In this document: piece by piece, positions 21,850 through 33,709 of the stretch
Layout of the letters: each line of letters begins with the position of its first letter
Numbering within the stretch: the stretch's first letter is position 1
Assembly: GCA_950295325.1 (NCBI GenBank)
Contig: OX485809.1
Coordinates: 35,653,081 to 35,717,080, forward strand
Direction: 5' to 3'
Length of the DNA: 64,000 bases
DNA from: Polytrichum commune
Lineage: Eukaryota; Streptophyta; Polytrichopsida; Polytrichales; Polytrichaceae
Translations under genes and position numbers: made by a program
The notes under the pieces: generated by a model
The model's database searches: none
Told to the model about the DNA's origin: nothing
Seen by the model: the letters and a program-made list of their open reading frames with translations, nothing else

Positions 21850-22822
21850 TGTCGCAACCCTTGCTAGGTCCCTTAATAATCTTGCCCATTTTCAATTCTA
21901 GCAAACGTTACGAGTCGCTAACCCTTCGCATTCCGCCATGCTAATGGATAGCTCCTCTTACCCTGGACCAATAGTTCATAGGAGGGAACCAACCCTCCTA
22001 CTTTGCTTTCGGGACTCACCCCTTAGTCGGTAACCCATTTCCCCAATGTGGACTTCCATCCATGGAAGTCCAATCCTATGTTGATCATCGCGTTGCCGGA
22101 GCAACACTACAACAACCCGAACCATACTAGGCAACTATGTCCTCACAATGGGCCAATGCCCATGGAGGCCGTGCCGTTCGGCCTCGGGTGGGTGAGGCCA
22201 CACCACCTCACCCATATAAGCCTCTAGGACTCTACACGGAGCCCCTACCCCACCGCCAACCAACCTCTTGTCTCTCTACCAAGAGTTGGGGCCAAGTGGA
22301 CATTTTCCCTTAGCTGCTGGGCCTAGAACCCCCTAGCAGCTTCAGACCATCATAACTTCCTTGTATGATGTCTGATCATAACAACCAACCACTCCATCTT
22401 CATCTACGCTTTACGTAGATGCCGATGGACTCCTCACTTGCCCCATTCGCACAAGTACTGAGGACGTTATGCCTGTTTGAACCTTGGCAGTCCCGGGAAT
22501 CACTCCCAGGCACTGCTGTACCAGGGCGCTGTCCCGGGACAGCGCCCCACTCAAATGGCCATAACTCCTAGCTCACACCTCCGATTGAGGTGTTCTTGAG
22601 CTTTCTAGAATCACCACGCCATGAGCTACGCATAGCTCATGGCCTTACCCTTGTGCCTCCTAGTCTTCGTGGGTGGGAGGCGTTCCCAACGCCCGGGGCC
22701 CTCACCCACACTAGGATCACTTGGGCCCTCTCACCAACGGCGCCACAAGTCCCGGGTGTCACTCCGGGGTCCCCCTTGTGCCCATGGTGTTTCGGGCACT
22801 CCTCATGGAGAGGTGCGCGACA
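21850..22822 (-). mobile_element. Family A solo LTR nested inside a family A LTR, TSD CAAGG
   Basis: A 973-bp minus-oriented LTR flanked by CAAGG (21845-21849 and 22823-22827). The host is another LTR of the same family in the opposite orientation, so the two make a near-perfect inverted pair. Confidence 0.95.
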
Positions 22823-22827
22823 CAAGG

Positions 22828-23751
22828 GGGACCCCGGAGTAACACCCGGGACTTGTGGCGCCGTTGGTGAGAGGGCCCAAGTGATCCTAGTGTGGGTGAG
22901 GGCCCCGGGCGTTGGGAACGCCTCCCACCCACGGAGACTAGGAGGCACAAGGGTAAGGCCATGAGCTATGCGTAGCTCATGGCGTGGTGATTCTAGAAAG
23001 CTCAAGAACACCTCAATCGGAGGTGTGAGCTAGGAATTATGGCCATTTGAGTGGGGCGCTGTCCCGGGACAGCGCCCTGGTTCAGCAGTGCCTGGGAGTG
23101 ATTCCCGGGACTGCCAAGGTTCAAACAGGCATAACGTCCTCATAACTTGCCCAAATGGGGCAAGTGAGGAGTCCATCGGCATCTACGTGAAGCGTAGATG
23201 AAGATGGAGTGGTTGGTTGCTAGCATCGGACATCATACAAGGAAGTTATGATGGTCTGAAACTGCTAGAGGCTTCTTAGCCTAGCGGCTAAGGGAGAATG
23301 TCCACTTGGCCCCAACTCTTGGTGGAGAGACAAGAGGTTGGTTGACGGTGGGGTAGGGGCCCCGTGTAAGGTCCTAGAGGCTTATTTGGGTGAGGTGGTG
23401 TGGCCTCACCCACCCGAGGCCGAACGGCACGGCCTCCATGGGCATTGGCCCATTGTGAGGCCATAGTTGCCTAGTATGGTTCGGGTTGTTGTAGTGTTGC
23501 TCCGGCAACGCGATGATCAACATAGGATTGGACTTCCATGGATGGAAGTCCACATTGGGGAAATGGGTTACCGACTAAGGGGTGAGTCCCGAAAGCAAAG
23601 TAGGAGGGTTGGTTCCCTCCTATGAACTATTGGTCCGGGGTAAGAGGAGCTATCCATTAGCATGGCGGAATGCGAAGGGTTAGCGACTCGTAACCTTTGC
23701 TAGAATTGAAAATTGGCAAGATTATTAAGGGACCTAGCAAGGGTTGCGACA
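22828..23751 (+). mobile_element. Family A 5' LTR of the outer element (part 2)
   Basis: The remainder of the plus LTR, ending GGGTTGCGACA at 23751 and immediately followed by a primer binding site. Its last 62 bp, including the variant ATTATTAAGGGACCTAGC, match the fragment at 53060-53121. This supports their being the two LTRs of one element. Confidence 0.9.
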
Positions 23752-23753
23752 CT

Positions 23754-23765
23754 TGGTATCAGAGC
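23754..23765 (+). promoter_or_regulatory. Primer binding site, initiator tRNA-Met type
   Basis: TGGTATCAGAGC lies 2 bp after the LTR end. This is the standard plant LTR-retrotransposon primer site complementary to the 3' end of initiator tRNA-Met. Confidence 0.9.
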
Positions 23766-23869
23766 AGGGTTCCAATATTTTGAGCTAGCACTTTGAGGGA
23801 GACATGGCTATCAAACCTGAGGGTTATTATGGTGAGCGCGGGTTTTCCAAAAGATTGTAAGGCTCAAAT

Positions 23870-24844
23870 TGTCGCGCACCTCTCCATGAGGAGTGCCCGA
23901 AACACCATGGGCACAAGGGGGACCCCGGAGTGACACCCGGGACTTGTGGCGCCGTTGGTGAGAGGGCCCAAGTGATCCTAGTGTGGGTGAGGGCCCCGGG
24001 CGTTGGGAACGCCTCCCACCCACAAAGACTAGGAGGCATGAGGGTGAGGCCATGAGCTATGCGTAGCTCATGGCGTGGTGATTCTAGAATGCTCAAGATC
24101 ACCTCAATCGGAGGTGTGAGCTAGGAGTTATGGCCATTTGAGTGGGGTGCTGTCCCGGGACAGCGCCCTGGTACAGCAGTGCCTGGGAGTGATTCCTGGG
24201 ACTGCCAAGGTTCAAACAGGCATAACTTCCTCAAGACTTGCCCGAATGGGGCAAGCGAGGAGTCCATCGGCATCTACGTGAAGCGTAGATGAGGATGGAG
24301 TGGTTGGTTGTTATGATCAGACATCATACAAGGAAGTTATGATGGTCTGAAGCTGCTGGGGGGGTTCTAGGCCCAGCAGCTAAGGGAAAATGTCCACTTG
24401 GCCCCAACTCTTGGTAGAGAGACAAGAGGTTGGTTGGCGGTGGGGTAGGGCCTCTGTGTAGAGTCCTAGAGGCTTATATGGGTGAGGTGGTGTGGCCTCA
24501 CCCACCCGAGGCCGAACGGCAAGGCCTCCATGGGCTTTGGCCTATTGTGAGGCCATAGTTGCCTAGTATGCTTCGGGTTGTTGTAGTGTTGCTCCGGCAA
24601 TGCGATGATCAACATAGGATTGGACTTCCATGGATGGAAGTCCACATTGGGGAAATGGGTTACTGATTAAGGGGTGAGTCCCGAAAGCAAAGTAGGAGGG
24701 TTGGTTCCCTCTTATGAATTATTGGTCCGGGGTAAGAGGAGCTATCCATTAGCATGGCGGAATGCGAAGGGTTAGCGCTCGTAACCTTTGCTAGAATTGA
24801 AAATTGGCAAGATGGTCAAGGGGGGGCTAGCAAGGGTTGCGACA
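23870..24844 (+). mobile_element. Family A solo LTR in a family A leader, TSD CAAAT
   Basis: A 975-bp LTR flanked by CAAAT (23865-23869 and 24845-24849), inserted about 115 bp downstream of the primer site of the outer element. The host leader-gag sequence resumes directly with ATTGGAACAAAG. Confidence 0.95.
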
Positions 24845-27361
24845 CAAATTGGAACAAAGATCATGTGTAAATGGAATTTGGCCATACCATTAGTTCTAAT
24901 GACAATGGTGGGCATGATGGTGGATTTAGTAAGGAAAATGGTGGAGTCCTTTGAAAGGGCTCCCACACACCTCAAAAAAACATTTGGGGCCTAGAATACC
25001 GAATGCACCCAAAACCTTGGAGGGCATTAATGTTGGATTGAAATTCCAATTCGAAATGCTTGGAAGGTATTGATGTTGGAATGAATTTGGTGGAAATGAG
25101 GCGTCCGGGCCTCTTAAGGCGTATATGCGCGCATTTCACACCCAAATGAATAGTACATCTTTGATGAACGAGCTTTCTAAGAAATGCATCGTTTTAGGTG
25201 GGTTTCAAAAGCGGGTGGTGAATACCAAGTTCAAATTTCCAAAGTTTATTGAGGTTGTGGCGGGGATCATCAAAATTGCCATGAGCATCAAGGCCGATGA
25301 CCCCATTAAGCAATTTGGCGGTGCGTTACAACAATGGACGTTGAGGGGAGATAGGTTCCCCGCCAAATAATACTTGTGCCGCGAACCGAATGTAAGACGA
25401 TGGCATTGTGGCCAAGGCTAGTAGCCTTAAGCCGAGGCCAAGTCTTTTGTACCTTGAGGCTCAAATGAATGGGAGACTTGTCTCATGGGTTGATAAAGAG
25501 GCTACCACTTCTTCTTGAGCCCAAAATTCATAAGGGAGTTGGGGCTTGCCGATTGGTAGAGCGGGCAAGCCCACCAAGGTGCGGTTTGGAAAGGGCGATC
25601 CGCATGAGACAAAGGAGGCCGCGATGCATGTAACCTTTCAATGTGGGACATTGGATTTTTATCAAAATTTCACACCAAGTGAAATAGATAAAATGCATGT
25701 CATTGTGAAGGCCGCCTTCTTTGAAACTCACATAATAGATGTGAGGTGCAAGCCGGTGTGCTTGCAGTGCATTATGATGTGTCATAATGGCAAAGAATTG
25801 AAGTTCAAATTGACAAGAATTCCTATGGTAGGAGGACCCGAGTCGAATTTGGTCTTAATAGACCAAATGAAAAATAGAAAACATAATGGTCGTGGTTCAA
25901 TTGGAGCAACTCCAAGGAACGTATGGGGAGGCTAGGAAAGATGGGCCTCCCCCAAACAACATTGGTGTGATGTTGATGAAATACAAGGATGTATTCACCA
26001 ATGTGTTGCCCAAAAAAAATTACCGCCAAGAAGTGAAAAATAATTTTGCTCAACGAGAGATTGAGCTCTTGAGGTATGTGGTGATAAATGAAGTTGGTGG
26101 ACGAACATGAAGAATGTCAAGGCAATCCAAAAGGAGAATTGGCCCTTGATTCAAAAGGGCTTAGGTCATTTGTTGGCCTAGCCAATTAGTACCACAACTT
26201 CATTCGAGAGTTTTCTAAGGTTGCTAGGACCTTATTCAACTTATTGAGGAAAATGGCTATCCCAAGAGTGGGATGAGCCTTGTCACCAAGCCTTTGGGGG
26301 GCTCAAAAACAAGTTCTCTTCGCCGCCTGTGCTCAAGTTCGCGGAGTTTGACAAACCTTTTGAGGTGCATACGGGGGCGAGTGACTTTACCATTGGCGGA
26401 TGTTGAGGCAAGATGGATGGCCATGGCATATGAGAGCATGAAGCTCGATGGTTGTCCCACCTTGTGCGACTTGTGGAAGAAATGGCTATCCCAAGAGTGG
26501 GATGATGTTTGTCACGAGTCTTTCGGGAGCTTAACACCAAGTTCTCTTCGCCGCCCGTGCTCAAGTTCGCGGAGCTTGACAAACCTTTCGAGGTGCATAC
26601 GGGGGTGAGTGCCTTTGCCAATGGTGGATTATGTGTAAGATGGATGGCCATTGCATATGGGAGCATAAAGCTCGATGGTTGTCAAAGAAGACAACCAACT
26701 CAAGACAAAGAACTTCTTTGCCGTAGTGCATTGCTTGAAGATGTGGCGACATTATATGGGGTTGCACAAAGCAAAGGTCTACATGGACAATGTGTCCTAA
26801 AAGTATTTTAACATACAAGCGTAAGTGAACGCCAAGTCATTGCGGAGGCATGATAGTTTGGCGCTTATGAAGGTGGATTTGATCCACAAACCGGACCGTG
26901 GAAATGTGGTGCCGGATGCGCGAAGTAGACCGGAACAATTCCAAGCAATGAGAACCATCCAAACCTTGTGGCTAATGTGTGCCGGAAAAGGAAACTTGTG
27001 ATGCAAGATACGGGAGGGGTAAATTAACTACCCCAAAGCACAAAAGCTTTTAGGTGAGCTTCGCAAGAGCAAGGTGCTCAAAGAGGTTAAGTTGGTGGAC
27101 GGATTGTTCAAGTGCAAACAAAGTCGGGTGTATGTGCCACAAGGCAAGTTGAGGCTATCGGTTTTGAAGGAGGAATATGATAGTCCTATTGCCGGCCATA
27201 GAGGAGAAAGAAAAAGCCGCCATAGAATGGTGTCAAAGAGGTACCATTGGTGGTGCATAAAGGAAGATATAGCCCACTTTGTGAAGGCTTGAATCAAAGT
27301 GCCAAGTGAACCGAGCCTCTTACCAAAAGCAAGGCGGTTTCTTGCAACCGTTGCCTATCCC
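24845..27361 (+). pseudogene. Family A gag-protease-RT remnant, copy 1
   Basis: Colinear with the open gag-protease frame at 63.06 kb but broken by many stops. It contains a gag segment (KWNLAIPLVLMTMVG), a protease-region frame at 25546-25935 (RFGKGDPHETKE, HNGKELKFKLTR), RT/RNase H pieces and an integrase zinc-finger-like block near 27.1-27.3 kb (GHRGERKSRHRMVSKRYHW). It lacks the gag zinc knuckle and the RT active-site box. Several stops occur at the same place in the other copies, including the one after KKTFGA and the one after NVWGG. A 229-bp tandem repeat lies at 26250-26700. Confidence 0.75.
26250..26700. repeat. 229-bp tandem repeat in the RT/RNase H region (2 units)
   Basis: The block starting GGCTATCCCAAGAGTGGGAT recurs about 229 bp apart (near 26252 and 26481). 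It covers the coding stretch for SSPPVLKFAE and DKPFEVHTG. Since 229 is not a multiple of 3, each extra unit shifts the frame. Confidence 0.8.
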
Positions 27362-28337
27362 CGTCGCAACCCTTGCTAGCCCCCCCTTGATCATCTTGCC
27401 AATTTTCAATTCTAGCAAAGGTTACGAGTCGCTAACCCTTCGCATACCGCCATGCTAATGGTTAGCTCCTCTAACCCCGGACCATTAGTTCATAGGAGGG
27501 GAACCAACCCTCCTACTTTGCTTTCGGGACTCACCCCTTTAATCGGTAACCAAACCTTAGATGTGGACTTCCATCCATGGAAGTCCAATCTTATGTTGAT
27601 CATCGCGTTGCCGGAGCAACACTACAACAACCCGAAGCATACTAGGCAACTATGGCCTCACAATGGGCCAAAGCCCATGGAGGCCGTGCCGTTCGGCCTC
27701 GGGTGGGTGAGGCCACACCACCTCACCCATATAAGCCTCTAGGACTTCACGCGGGGCCCCTACCCCACCGTCAACCAACCTCTTGTCTCTCTACCAAGAG
27801 TTGGGGCCAAGTGGACATTTTCCTTTAGCTGCTGGGCCTAGAACCCCCTAGCAGCTTCAGACCATCATAACTTCCTTGTATGATGTCTGATCATAACAAC
27901 CAACCACTCCATCTTCATCTACGCTTTACGTAGATGCCGATGGACTCCTCACTTGCCCCATTCGGACAAGTACTGAGGACGTTATGCCTGTTTGAACCTT
28001 GGCAGTCCCGGGAATCACTCCCAGGCACTGCTGTACCAGGGCGCTGTCCCGGGACAGCGCCCCACTCAAATGGCCATAACTCCTAGCTCACACCTCCGAT
28101 TGAGGTGTTCTTGAGCTTTCTAGAATCACCACGCCATGAGCTACGCATAGCTCATGGCCTTACCCTTGTGCCTCCTAGTCTTCGTGGGTGGGAGGCGTTC
28201 CCAACGCCCGGGGCCCTCACCCACACTAGGATCACTTGGGCCCTCTCACCAACGGCGCCACAAGTCCCGGGTGTCACTCCGGGGTCCCCCTTGTGCCCAT
28301 GGTGTTTCGGGCACTCCTCATGGAGAGGTGCGCGACA
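27362..28337 (-). mobile_element. Family A solo LTR, TSD ATCCC
   Basis: A 976-bp minus-oriented LTR flanked by ATCCC (27357-27361 and 28338-28342), inside the integrase region of copy 1. The terminal dinucleotide on the left is CG instead of TG, a point change after insertion. Confidence 0.93.
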
Positions 28338-29472
28338 ATCCCGTTGGCGCCATGGCATGGTATGTGCATGGACTTGATCACAAGTTTGCCGGAGTCACAT
28401 GGGTATGATGCCATCTTGTTGATGGTAGAGTGGTTTGCCAAGTTGGCACACATGGTGCCGATTGTGGGAACCGCCACCGCATTGGAGACCGCATAGCCTT
28501 TTCTCAAAGGATGGTTGAGGCACCACGGGTTGCCAAGAGTGATTGTGTGGGATCAAGATCCAAAGTTCACAAGTGCATTTTCAATGCATTTCTCTAAGGA
28601 GGTTGTATTGAAACTAAGGTTTAGCACGGCCGTGTATTTCCAAATGGATGGGAAAGCGGAGCGTGTGAATGGAGACTTGAAGCAATACTTGAGGAACTTG
28701 GTGGGGGCGGACCAAGGAGATTGGGCGGACTATGTGGGTCGAGCGGAGTGTAATTGCAATGTAGCCACGCCTTGGCTACCAAGGGGTGGTCTTTGGTGGT
28801 GGCTTATGGAGTGGATGCGCTCCAACCTATTAACCTAGCTCTCGAGGGGGCACATTCAACACTAGAGTTTAACCAAGATGGTGAGGACTTAGCCAAGGAT
28901 GGTAAACAAGTCTTGGAGATGACCAAGTTGTTGGTGGAGAAAGCCCGAAGGTGCTACGGAGTGCAAATCAATGCCGGAAGACGCGAAGTGGAGTATGAGG
29001 TGGGCCAAAAGGCGTTGTTGAATGTGAACAACTTCACTTAGCCGGAAGGCCTCGCTCCAAAAGTTCATGTCCAAAATTGGAGCTTCGTTTTCCACTGTGG
29101 AACAAGTGTTCAAGGACATGTATAAGTTGGAATTACCGCCGGACATCAAAGTGCATCCGACATTTCATGTCTCATTACGAAAGTCATTTTAGGACGACAC
29201 CTTGTGGCCCGATCACAAGCAAGTGATTAGGCCACGTCCCGACCTTGTGGAGGTCATTTGGAACATGAGGTAAGAGGGCATCCTCAAGTGTAGGAAGCCC
29301 AAGTGAAAATGAAAGAAAATGTACAAAGGAATACTTGGTGAAATGGTGAGGATACCATGAGAAAGAAGCCGTTTGGGTAGCGGCAAGAGACATGATGAAC
29401 GCCAAGGAATTGGTAAAGCACTTTGAAGAAACTAAGGCTAGACATTCCAATAAAATGAAGCGTAGGCATTGA
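28338..29472 (+). pseudogene. Family A integrase-chromodomain remnant, copy 1
   Basis: The integrase core is visible as MCMDLITSLPESHGYDAILL, VIVWDQDPKF and ERVNGDLKQYLRNLVG, matching D, D and E positions, but TAG follows ATALETA, as in the copies at 43.7 and 56.9 kb. The C-terminal region (VGQKALLNVNNF) and a decayed chromodomain (VWVAARDMMNAKELVKHFEE) follow, ending at the stop at 29470-29472. Confidence 0.75.
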
Positions 29473-29907
29473 TGAGGACATCAATCTCCTTTAGTGGGGG
29501 AGAGACGCTAGTAGCACACTTAGCTTCGAGGCTAATTGCTCCACAACATGAACTTGTTCTTTGGCTTGAGGGAATAAAGTCCAAACTTTAGTGGTGCAAA
29601 GAGAAAAGTATGAGATGAGGTCCTAGTCTTGTACTTGTGCTTGGTTAGTGGAAGAGGGGGAATAGATATGCCAAACTAGGTTGGGTAAGCCGAGTAATTG
29701 GGGCCATGGCTAGGAGGGGCCTTGGATAAAACCAAGAAACTTCTTAGTTGTGGGTTTGTCCGGGCGGGGACAAGGTGATGGCGCGTGCTCATAAAAGTGC
29801 TACCCGCGAGCTAACGAGAGTTGGCGCATGGGAGTCATGAACCCATGTCTCGAAAGAGCAAAGTGGGAACCGAGTCGGGCGGGACTTGGCATCACCCCCG
29901 TGCGATC
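29473..29907 (+). other. Family A 3' untranslated region, truncated
   Basis: It follows the pol stop and contains the purine-rich GTGGGGGAGAGA at 29495-29506. Other copies carry about 810 bp here, ending in the polypurine-type GGTGGGGGTGAG directly at the 3' LTR. This copy stops at GTGCGATC, where the next LTR begins, so about 370 bp of 3' region is missing. Confidence 0.7.
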
Positions 29908-30883
29908 TGTCGCGCACCTCTCCATAAGGAGTGCCCGAAACACCATGGGCACAAGGGGGACCCCGGAGTGACACTCGGGACTTGTGGCGCCATTGGTGAG
30001 AGGGCCCAAGTGATCCTAGTGTGGGTGAGGGCCCCGGGCGTTGGGAACGCCTCCCACCCACGAAGACTAGGAGGCACAAGGGTAAGGCCATGAGCTATGC
30101 GTAGCTCATGGCGTAGTGATTCTAGAATGCTCAAGAACACCTCAATCGGAGGTGTGAGCTAGGAGTTATGGCCATTTGAGTGGGGCGCTGTCCCAGGACA
30201 GCGCCCTGGTACAGCAGTGCCTGGGAGTGATTCCCGGGACTGCCAAGGTTCAAACAGGCATAACTTCCTCACCACTTGCCCGAATGGGGGAAGTGAGGAG
30301 TCCATCGGCATCTACGTGAAGCGTAGATGAAGATGGAGTGGTTGGTTGCTGGAATCAGACATCATACAAGGAAGTTATGATGGTCTGAAGCTGCTGGGGG
30401 CTTCTAGGCCCAGCGGCTAAGGGAAAATGTCCACTTGGCCCCAACTCTTGGTAGAGAGACAAGAGGTTGGTTGACGGTGGGGTAGGGGCCCCGCGTAGAG
30501 TCCTAGAGGCTTATATGGGTGAGGTGGTGTGGCCTCACCCACCCGAGGCCGAACGGCACGGCCTCCATGGGCTTTGGCCCATTGTGAGGCCATAGTTGCC
30601 TAGTATGCTTCGGGTTGTTGTAGTGTTGCTCCGGCAACGCGATGATCAACATAAGATTGGACTTCCATGGATGGAAGTCCACATCTAAGGAGTGGTTAGC
30701 GATTGAAGGGGTGAGTCCCGAAATCAAAGTAGGAGGGTTGGTTCCCCTCCTATGAACTAATGGTCCGGGGTTAGAGGAGCTAACCATTAGCATGGCGGTA
30801 TGCGAAGGGTTAGCGACTCGTAACCTTTGCTAGAATTGAAAATTGGCAAGATGGTCAAGGGGGGGCTAGCAAGGGTTGCGACA
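29908..30883 (+). mobile_element. Family A 5' LTR of the inner element
   Basis: A 976-bp plus LTR, followed by a primer site at 30886. It is preceded by CGATC, whereas its probable partner LTR (53122-54095) is followed, on its own strand, by TAACC, so the flanks do not form a target duplication. It shares the terminal variant ATGGTCAAGGGGGGGCTAGC with that partner. Confidence 0.85.
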
Positions 30884-30885
30884 CT

Positions 30886-30897
30886 TGGTATCAGAGC
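30886..30897 (+). promoter_or_regulatory. Primer binding site, initiator tRNA-Met type
   Basis: TGGTATCAGAGC 2 bp downstream of the LTR end at 30883. Confidence 0.9.
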
Positions 30898-31868
30898 AGG
30901 GTTCCAATATTGGAGCTAGCACTTTGAGGGAGACATGGCTATCAAACGTGAGGGTTATTATGGTTAGCCCAGGGTTTCCAAAAGGTTGTGAGGCTCAAAT
31001 TGGAACAAAGATCATGTGTAAATGGAATTTGACCATACCATTGGTTCTAATGACAATGGTGGGCATGATGGTGGATTCGGTAAGGAAATTGGTGGAGTCC
31101 TTTGAAAGGGCTCCCGCACACCTCAAAAAAGCATTTGGGGCCTAGAATACCAAATGCACCCAAAACCTTGGAGGGCATTAATGTTGGATTGAAATTCCAA
31201 TTTGAAATGCTTGGAAGGTATTGATGATAGAATGAATTTGGTGCTAATGAGGCACCCAGGGCCTCTTAAGGCCTATGTGCGCTATTCAAACGCACAAATG
31301 AAGGATACACCTAAAACAGACGAACTTTCTAAGAAATGCGTCCTTTTAAGTGGGGTTTTAAAAGCGGGTGGTGGATGCCTTGTTTAAGTCCCCAAGGCTT
31401 CTTGAGAACATGGTGGGGACCATCAAGTTTGCAAGAGCATTGAAGCCGATGGTCCCAAAGAGAAGTTTGGCGGCGCATCACCACAAGTGGCTTTAGCAAA
31501 AGTAGGTCCCAAAGAAATGAGTGCAAATTGTTTGGTCCATTTTACTTAGGCAAAACATGTTGGTGCCGCGGACGGAATGTTGAAAGGTGGCTTTATGCTT
31601 CCAAAGCAGATCATACTTGTGCCGCGGACGGAATGTTGGGAGGTGGGTTTGTCCTACCAAGGCAATTCATGTTTGTGCCGCGGACGGAGTGTGGGAAGGT
31701 GGCTTTGTGCTACCAAGGCAAAACATGTTTGTTTTGCGGACAAACTATTAGAAATTGGTTTTGTGGCACCAAACCAATTTGTCCCGCGCACGAAATGTTT
31801 GAAGTTGGCTTTGCAGACCAAGCCAAGCCAAGTTACGTAGGACCAAATGTAAGACGATGGCATTGTGG
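30898..31868 (+). pseudogene. Family A gag 5' part, copy 2, cut by element B
   Basis: Leader plus decayed gag with the same KKAFGA stop as the other copies, then a five-unit 56-bp tandem repeat. It ends at the TGTGG duplication (31864-31868) where element B begins. The rest of this gag resumes on the minus strand at 59208. Confidence 0.75.
31566..31840. repeat. 56-bp tandem repeat in the family A gag-protease linker (5 units)
   Basis: CCGCGGACGGAATGTTG-type starts at 31566, 31622, 31678, 31734 and 31784 (periods 56, 56, 56, 50). In the open copy at 63.06 kb the matching stretch is single and encodes CTADQMLEGGFVAK. Since 56 is not a multiple of 3, the expansion breaks the frame. Confidence 0.88.
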
Positions 31869-32569
31869 TGTGAGCCCAAAAGGGTGCCCACATTTAGTCT
31901 TAGACCCTTGAAACGTTAGTTGATGCACTTTGAAGTAGCATGTTACTTCACAAAAATATAAAAAGAGTGAAATGTTAGTCTTAGAAGTACCATGTTGTAA
32001 GAGGCTAGGATGTGAGTTGTTATTGTGTTTTTACCTTCGGAAGGATTTGAGTGAATGAGGATAGGTAAGGAGAACTTGGATTGAGTAGTTAGTGAGTAGG
32101 CTAGTACAAATGGATGGAGACAACCAAAGTGACTCAAGAGGCAAGTGCATTCGAATTGGGATGAATGGAGGATCACATGGAGCGCACAAGTGGACCACCT
32201 CATCATGGCCACTTAATGGGGAAGGCCCAAGGAAGAATGCAAGGTGGAGGATAAGCAAATTCTCAAAGCACCAATCAAATCACGAGTTAAGCATCGTGGT
32301 TTGAATTAAGTGGTGAGCGACGATTTGGGAAAGTAAGGGGAGAAAGTTATGGCGGCGGAAAGCGAAGGAGGCTAAGTTTGGGTTGAAGCATCCCAAGTTT
32401 GGTAAAGTGTGGTAGGTAGAAAGCCAAGGCTAGTTAAATGTTCGAATTAGGATCCTTGTTGATCATTTGAGGGAGGAAGGTTTAGAAGATAGGATTGGCG
32501 CCTACTAAGTAGGAGGAAATCTCAAGGGCTTATCGTGAGCCTTGAGGGTGCTCACCCCCTCAAGCTTAC

Positions 32570-32576
32570 TATATAA
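32570..32576 (+). promoter_or_regulatory. TATA box in the family B LTR
   Basis: TATATAA followed by a CT-rich stretch, as in plant core promoters; the same box occurs at the equivalent place of the inverted LTR near 60080. It likely drives genomic RNA of element B. Confidence 0.6.
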
Positions 32577-33103
32577 TCCCTCATTCTTCCCTCACTCATC
32601 CTCTCTTTCCTTTGTGCTCCAAGGCACCCCACGAGTTATAAGTGTGGGTGTGGGAAGCCATATTGGAGCACATGTGTGTGCTTAGTTTTTAGTTTGAGAG
32701 CCAAGGCTTGTTAGCCTTGAAGAGGGCTTGACCTCTTGGTAGAATTAGTGTTGACGTGAAGGATTTTAAAGTTAATTCATGATTCCAATTTGTGGTACTT
32801 TAAGTTCATGTTTTGAATACACGTGGTTGCAAGTTCCATGTTTAAGAGTTGAGCACTTGATGTTGTGATGAGTGCAAAAATATACTTGTGTGGATTAGTT
32901 AGTCTTAGTGAAGTTAGGAAATTCTCTCTCCCCCTCTCCTCTCTAGGATTTTAGGATTTTAGGATTAGAGAAGAATTGTGTGATTAGAAAGGGGTTGTTA
33001 GTAGAATTAGGGAAATTAGGTAGGAAGATTAGTTAAGGGCTTGAATAATTAGTGAGGTAGTTGGGAATTACAACTACAAAGTTGTGGGTTTATGAAGGAG
33101 CTG

Positions 33104-33345
33104 GGTTTGTTTAGTTAGAAAGTAAAGAGCTGGGTTTATGAAGGACCTGGGTTTGTTTAGTTAGAAGCTAAGGAGCTGGGTTCATGAAGGAGCTGAGTTT
33201 GTTTAGTTAGAAGCTAAGGAGCTGGGTTCATGAAGGAGCTGGGTTTATGAAGGAGCTGGGTTTGTTTAGTTAGAAGCTAAGAAGCTGGGTTTATGAAGGA
33301 GCTGGGTTTATGTAATTAGAAAGTAAAGAGATGGGTTCATGAAGG
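33104..33345. repeat. Minisatellite inside the family B LTR
   Basis: Repeats of GAGCTGGGTTTATGAAG alternate with TTTGTTTAGTTAGAAGCTAA. The equivalent block is at about 59345-59575 in the other LTR, with a different copy number. Confidence 0.85.
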
Positions 33346-33709
33346 AGCTTAGTAGATAGCCTACCTAATTAGCTCATAGACAAGTAGTTAGTTACATTAT
33401 GCTAGTTAGTGTTATGGTGGCTTTCACAAGTAAATGTATTTGAGATTGACTATAGAGAATAGTGTTTTTTTTAACACTTGCATCCTCTCTTTAAAAATAA
33501 ACCACGTGCACAAATTAATGGAGAATGTGGAGCACTCTCGCGATGGCAAGACAAAGGAAGCAAAGACCAAAGTTAAATCCAAGACCACTTGAAGGGTGAA
33601 CCTTGCACTATGGACTCATCCAAGTCCAAATCCAATACCGCGGAGGAATGTGAGCCCAAACCCACTACTCGGACTACGGACGCTTAAGGGTGGGGGGTTT
33701 GGCCTCACA

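Larger units (their letters stand above)
31869..33709 (+). mobile_element. Family B 5' LTR, TSD TGTGG
   Basis: A 1841-bp LTR from TGTGAGCCCAAAAGGG to GGCCTCACA, preceded by TGTGG (31864-31868). The inverted partner is at 59214-60787, and the two look nearly identical outside a ~270-bp indel near 33.31-33.58 kb. It contains a TATA box at 32570, a hairpin just upstream of it (CTTGAGGG/CCCCTCAAG) and a minisatellite at 33104-33345. Confidence 0.93.

Noticed and set aside
23752-23770. tRNA fragment (TTGGTATCAGAGCAGGG)
   Set aside because: It is the retrotransposon primer binding site; no tRNA cloverleaf surrounds it.
29908-30883. Reading this LTR as the 3' LTR of copy 1
   Set aside because: It lacks the polypurine tract on its left, about 370 bp of 3' region is missing, and a primer site follows on its right, so it is a 5' LTR of a second element.
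31528-31911. Cys-rich small protein frame
   Set aside because: Produced by the out-of-frame 56-bp tandem expansion of a gag linker; it ends inside the LTR of element B.
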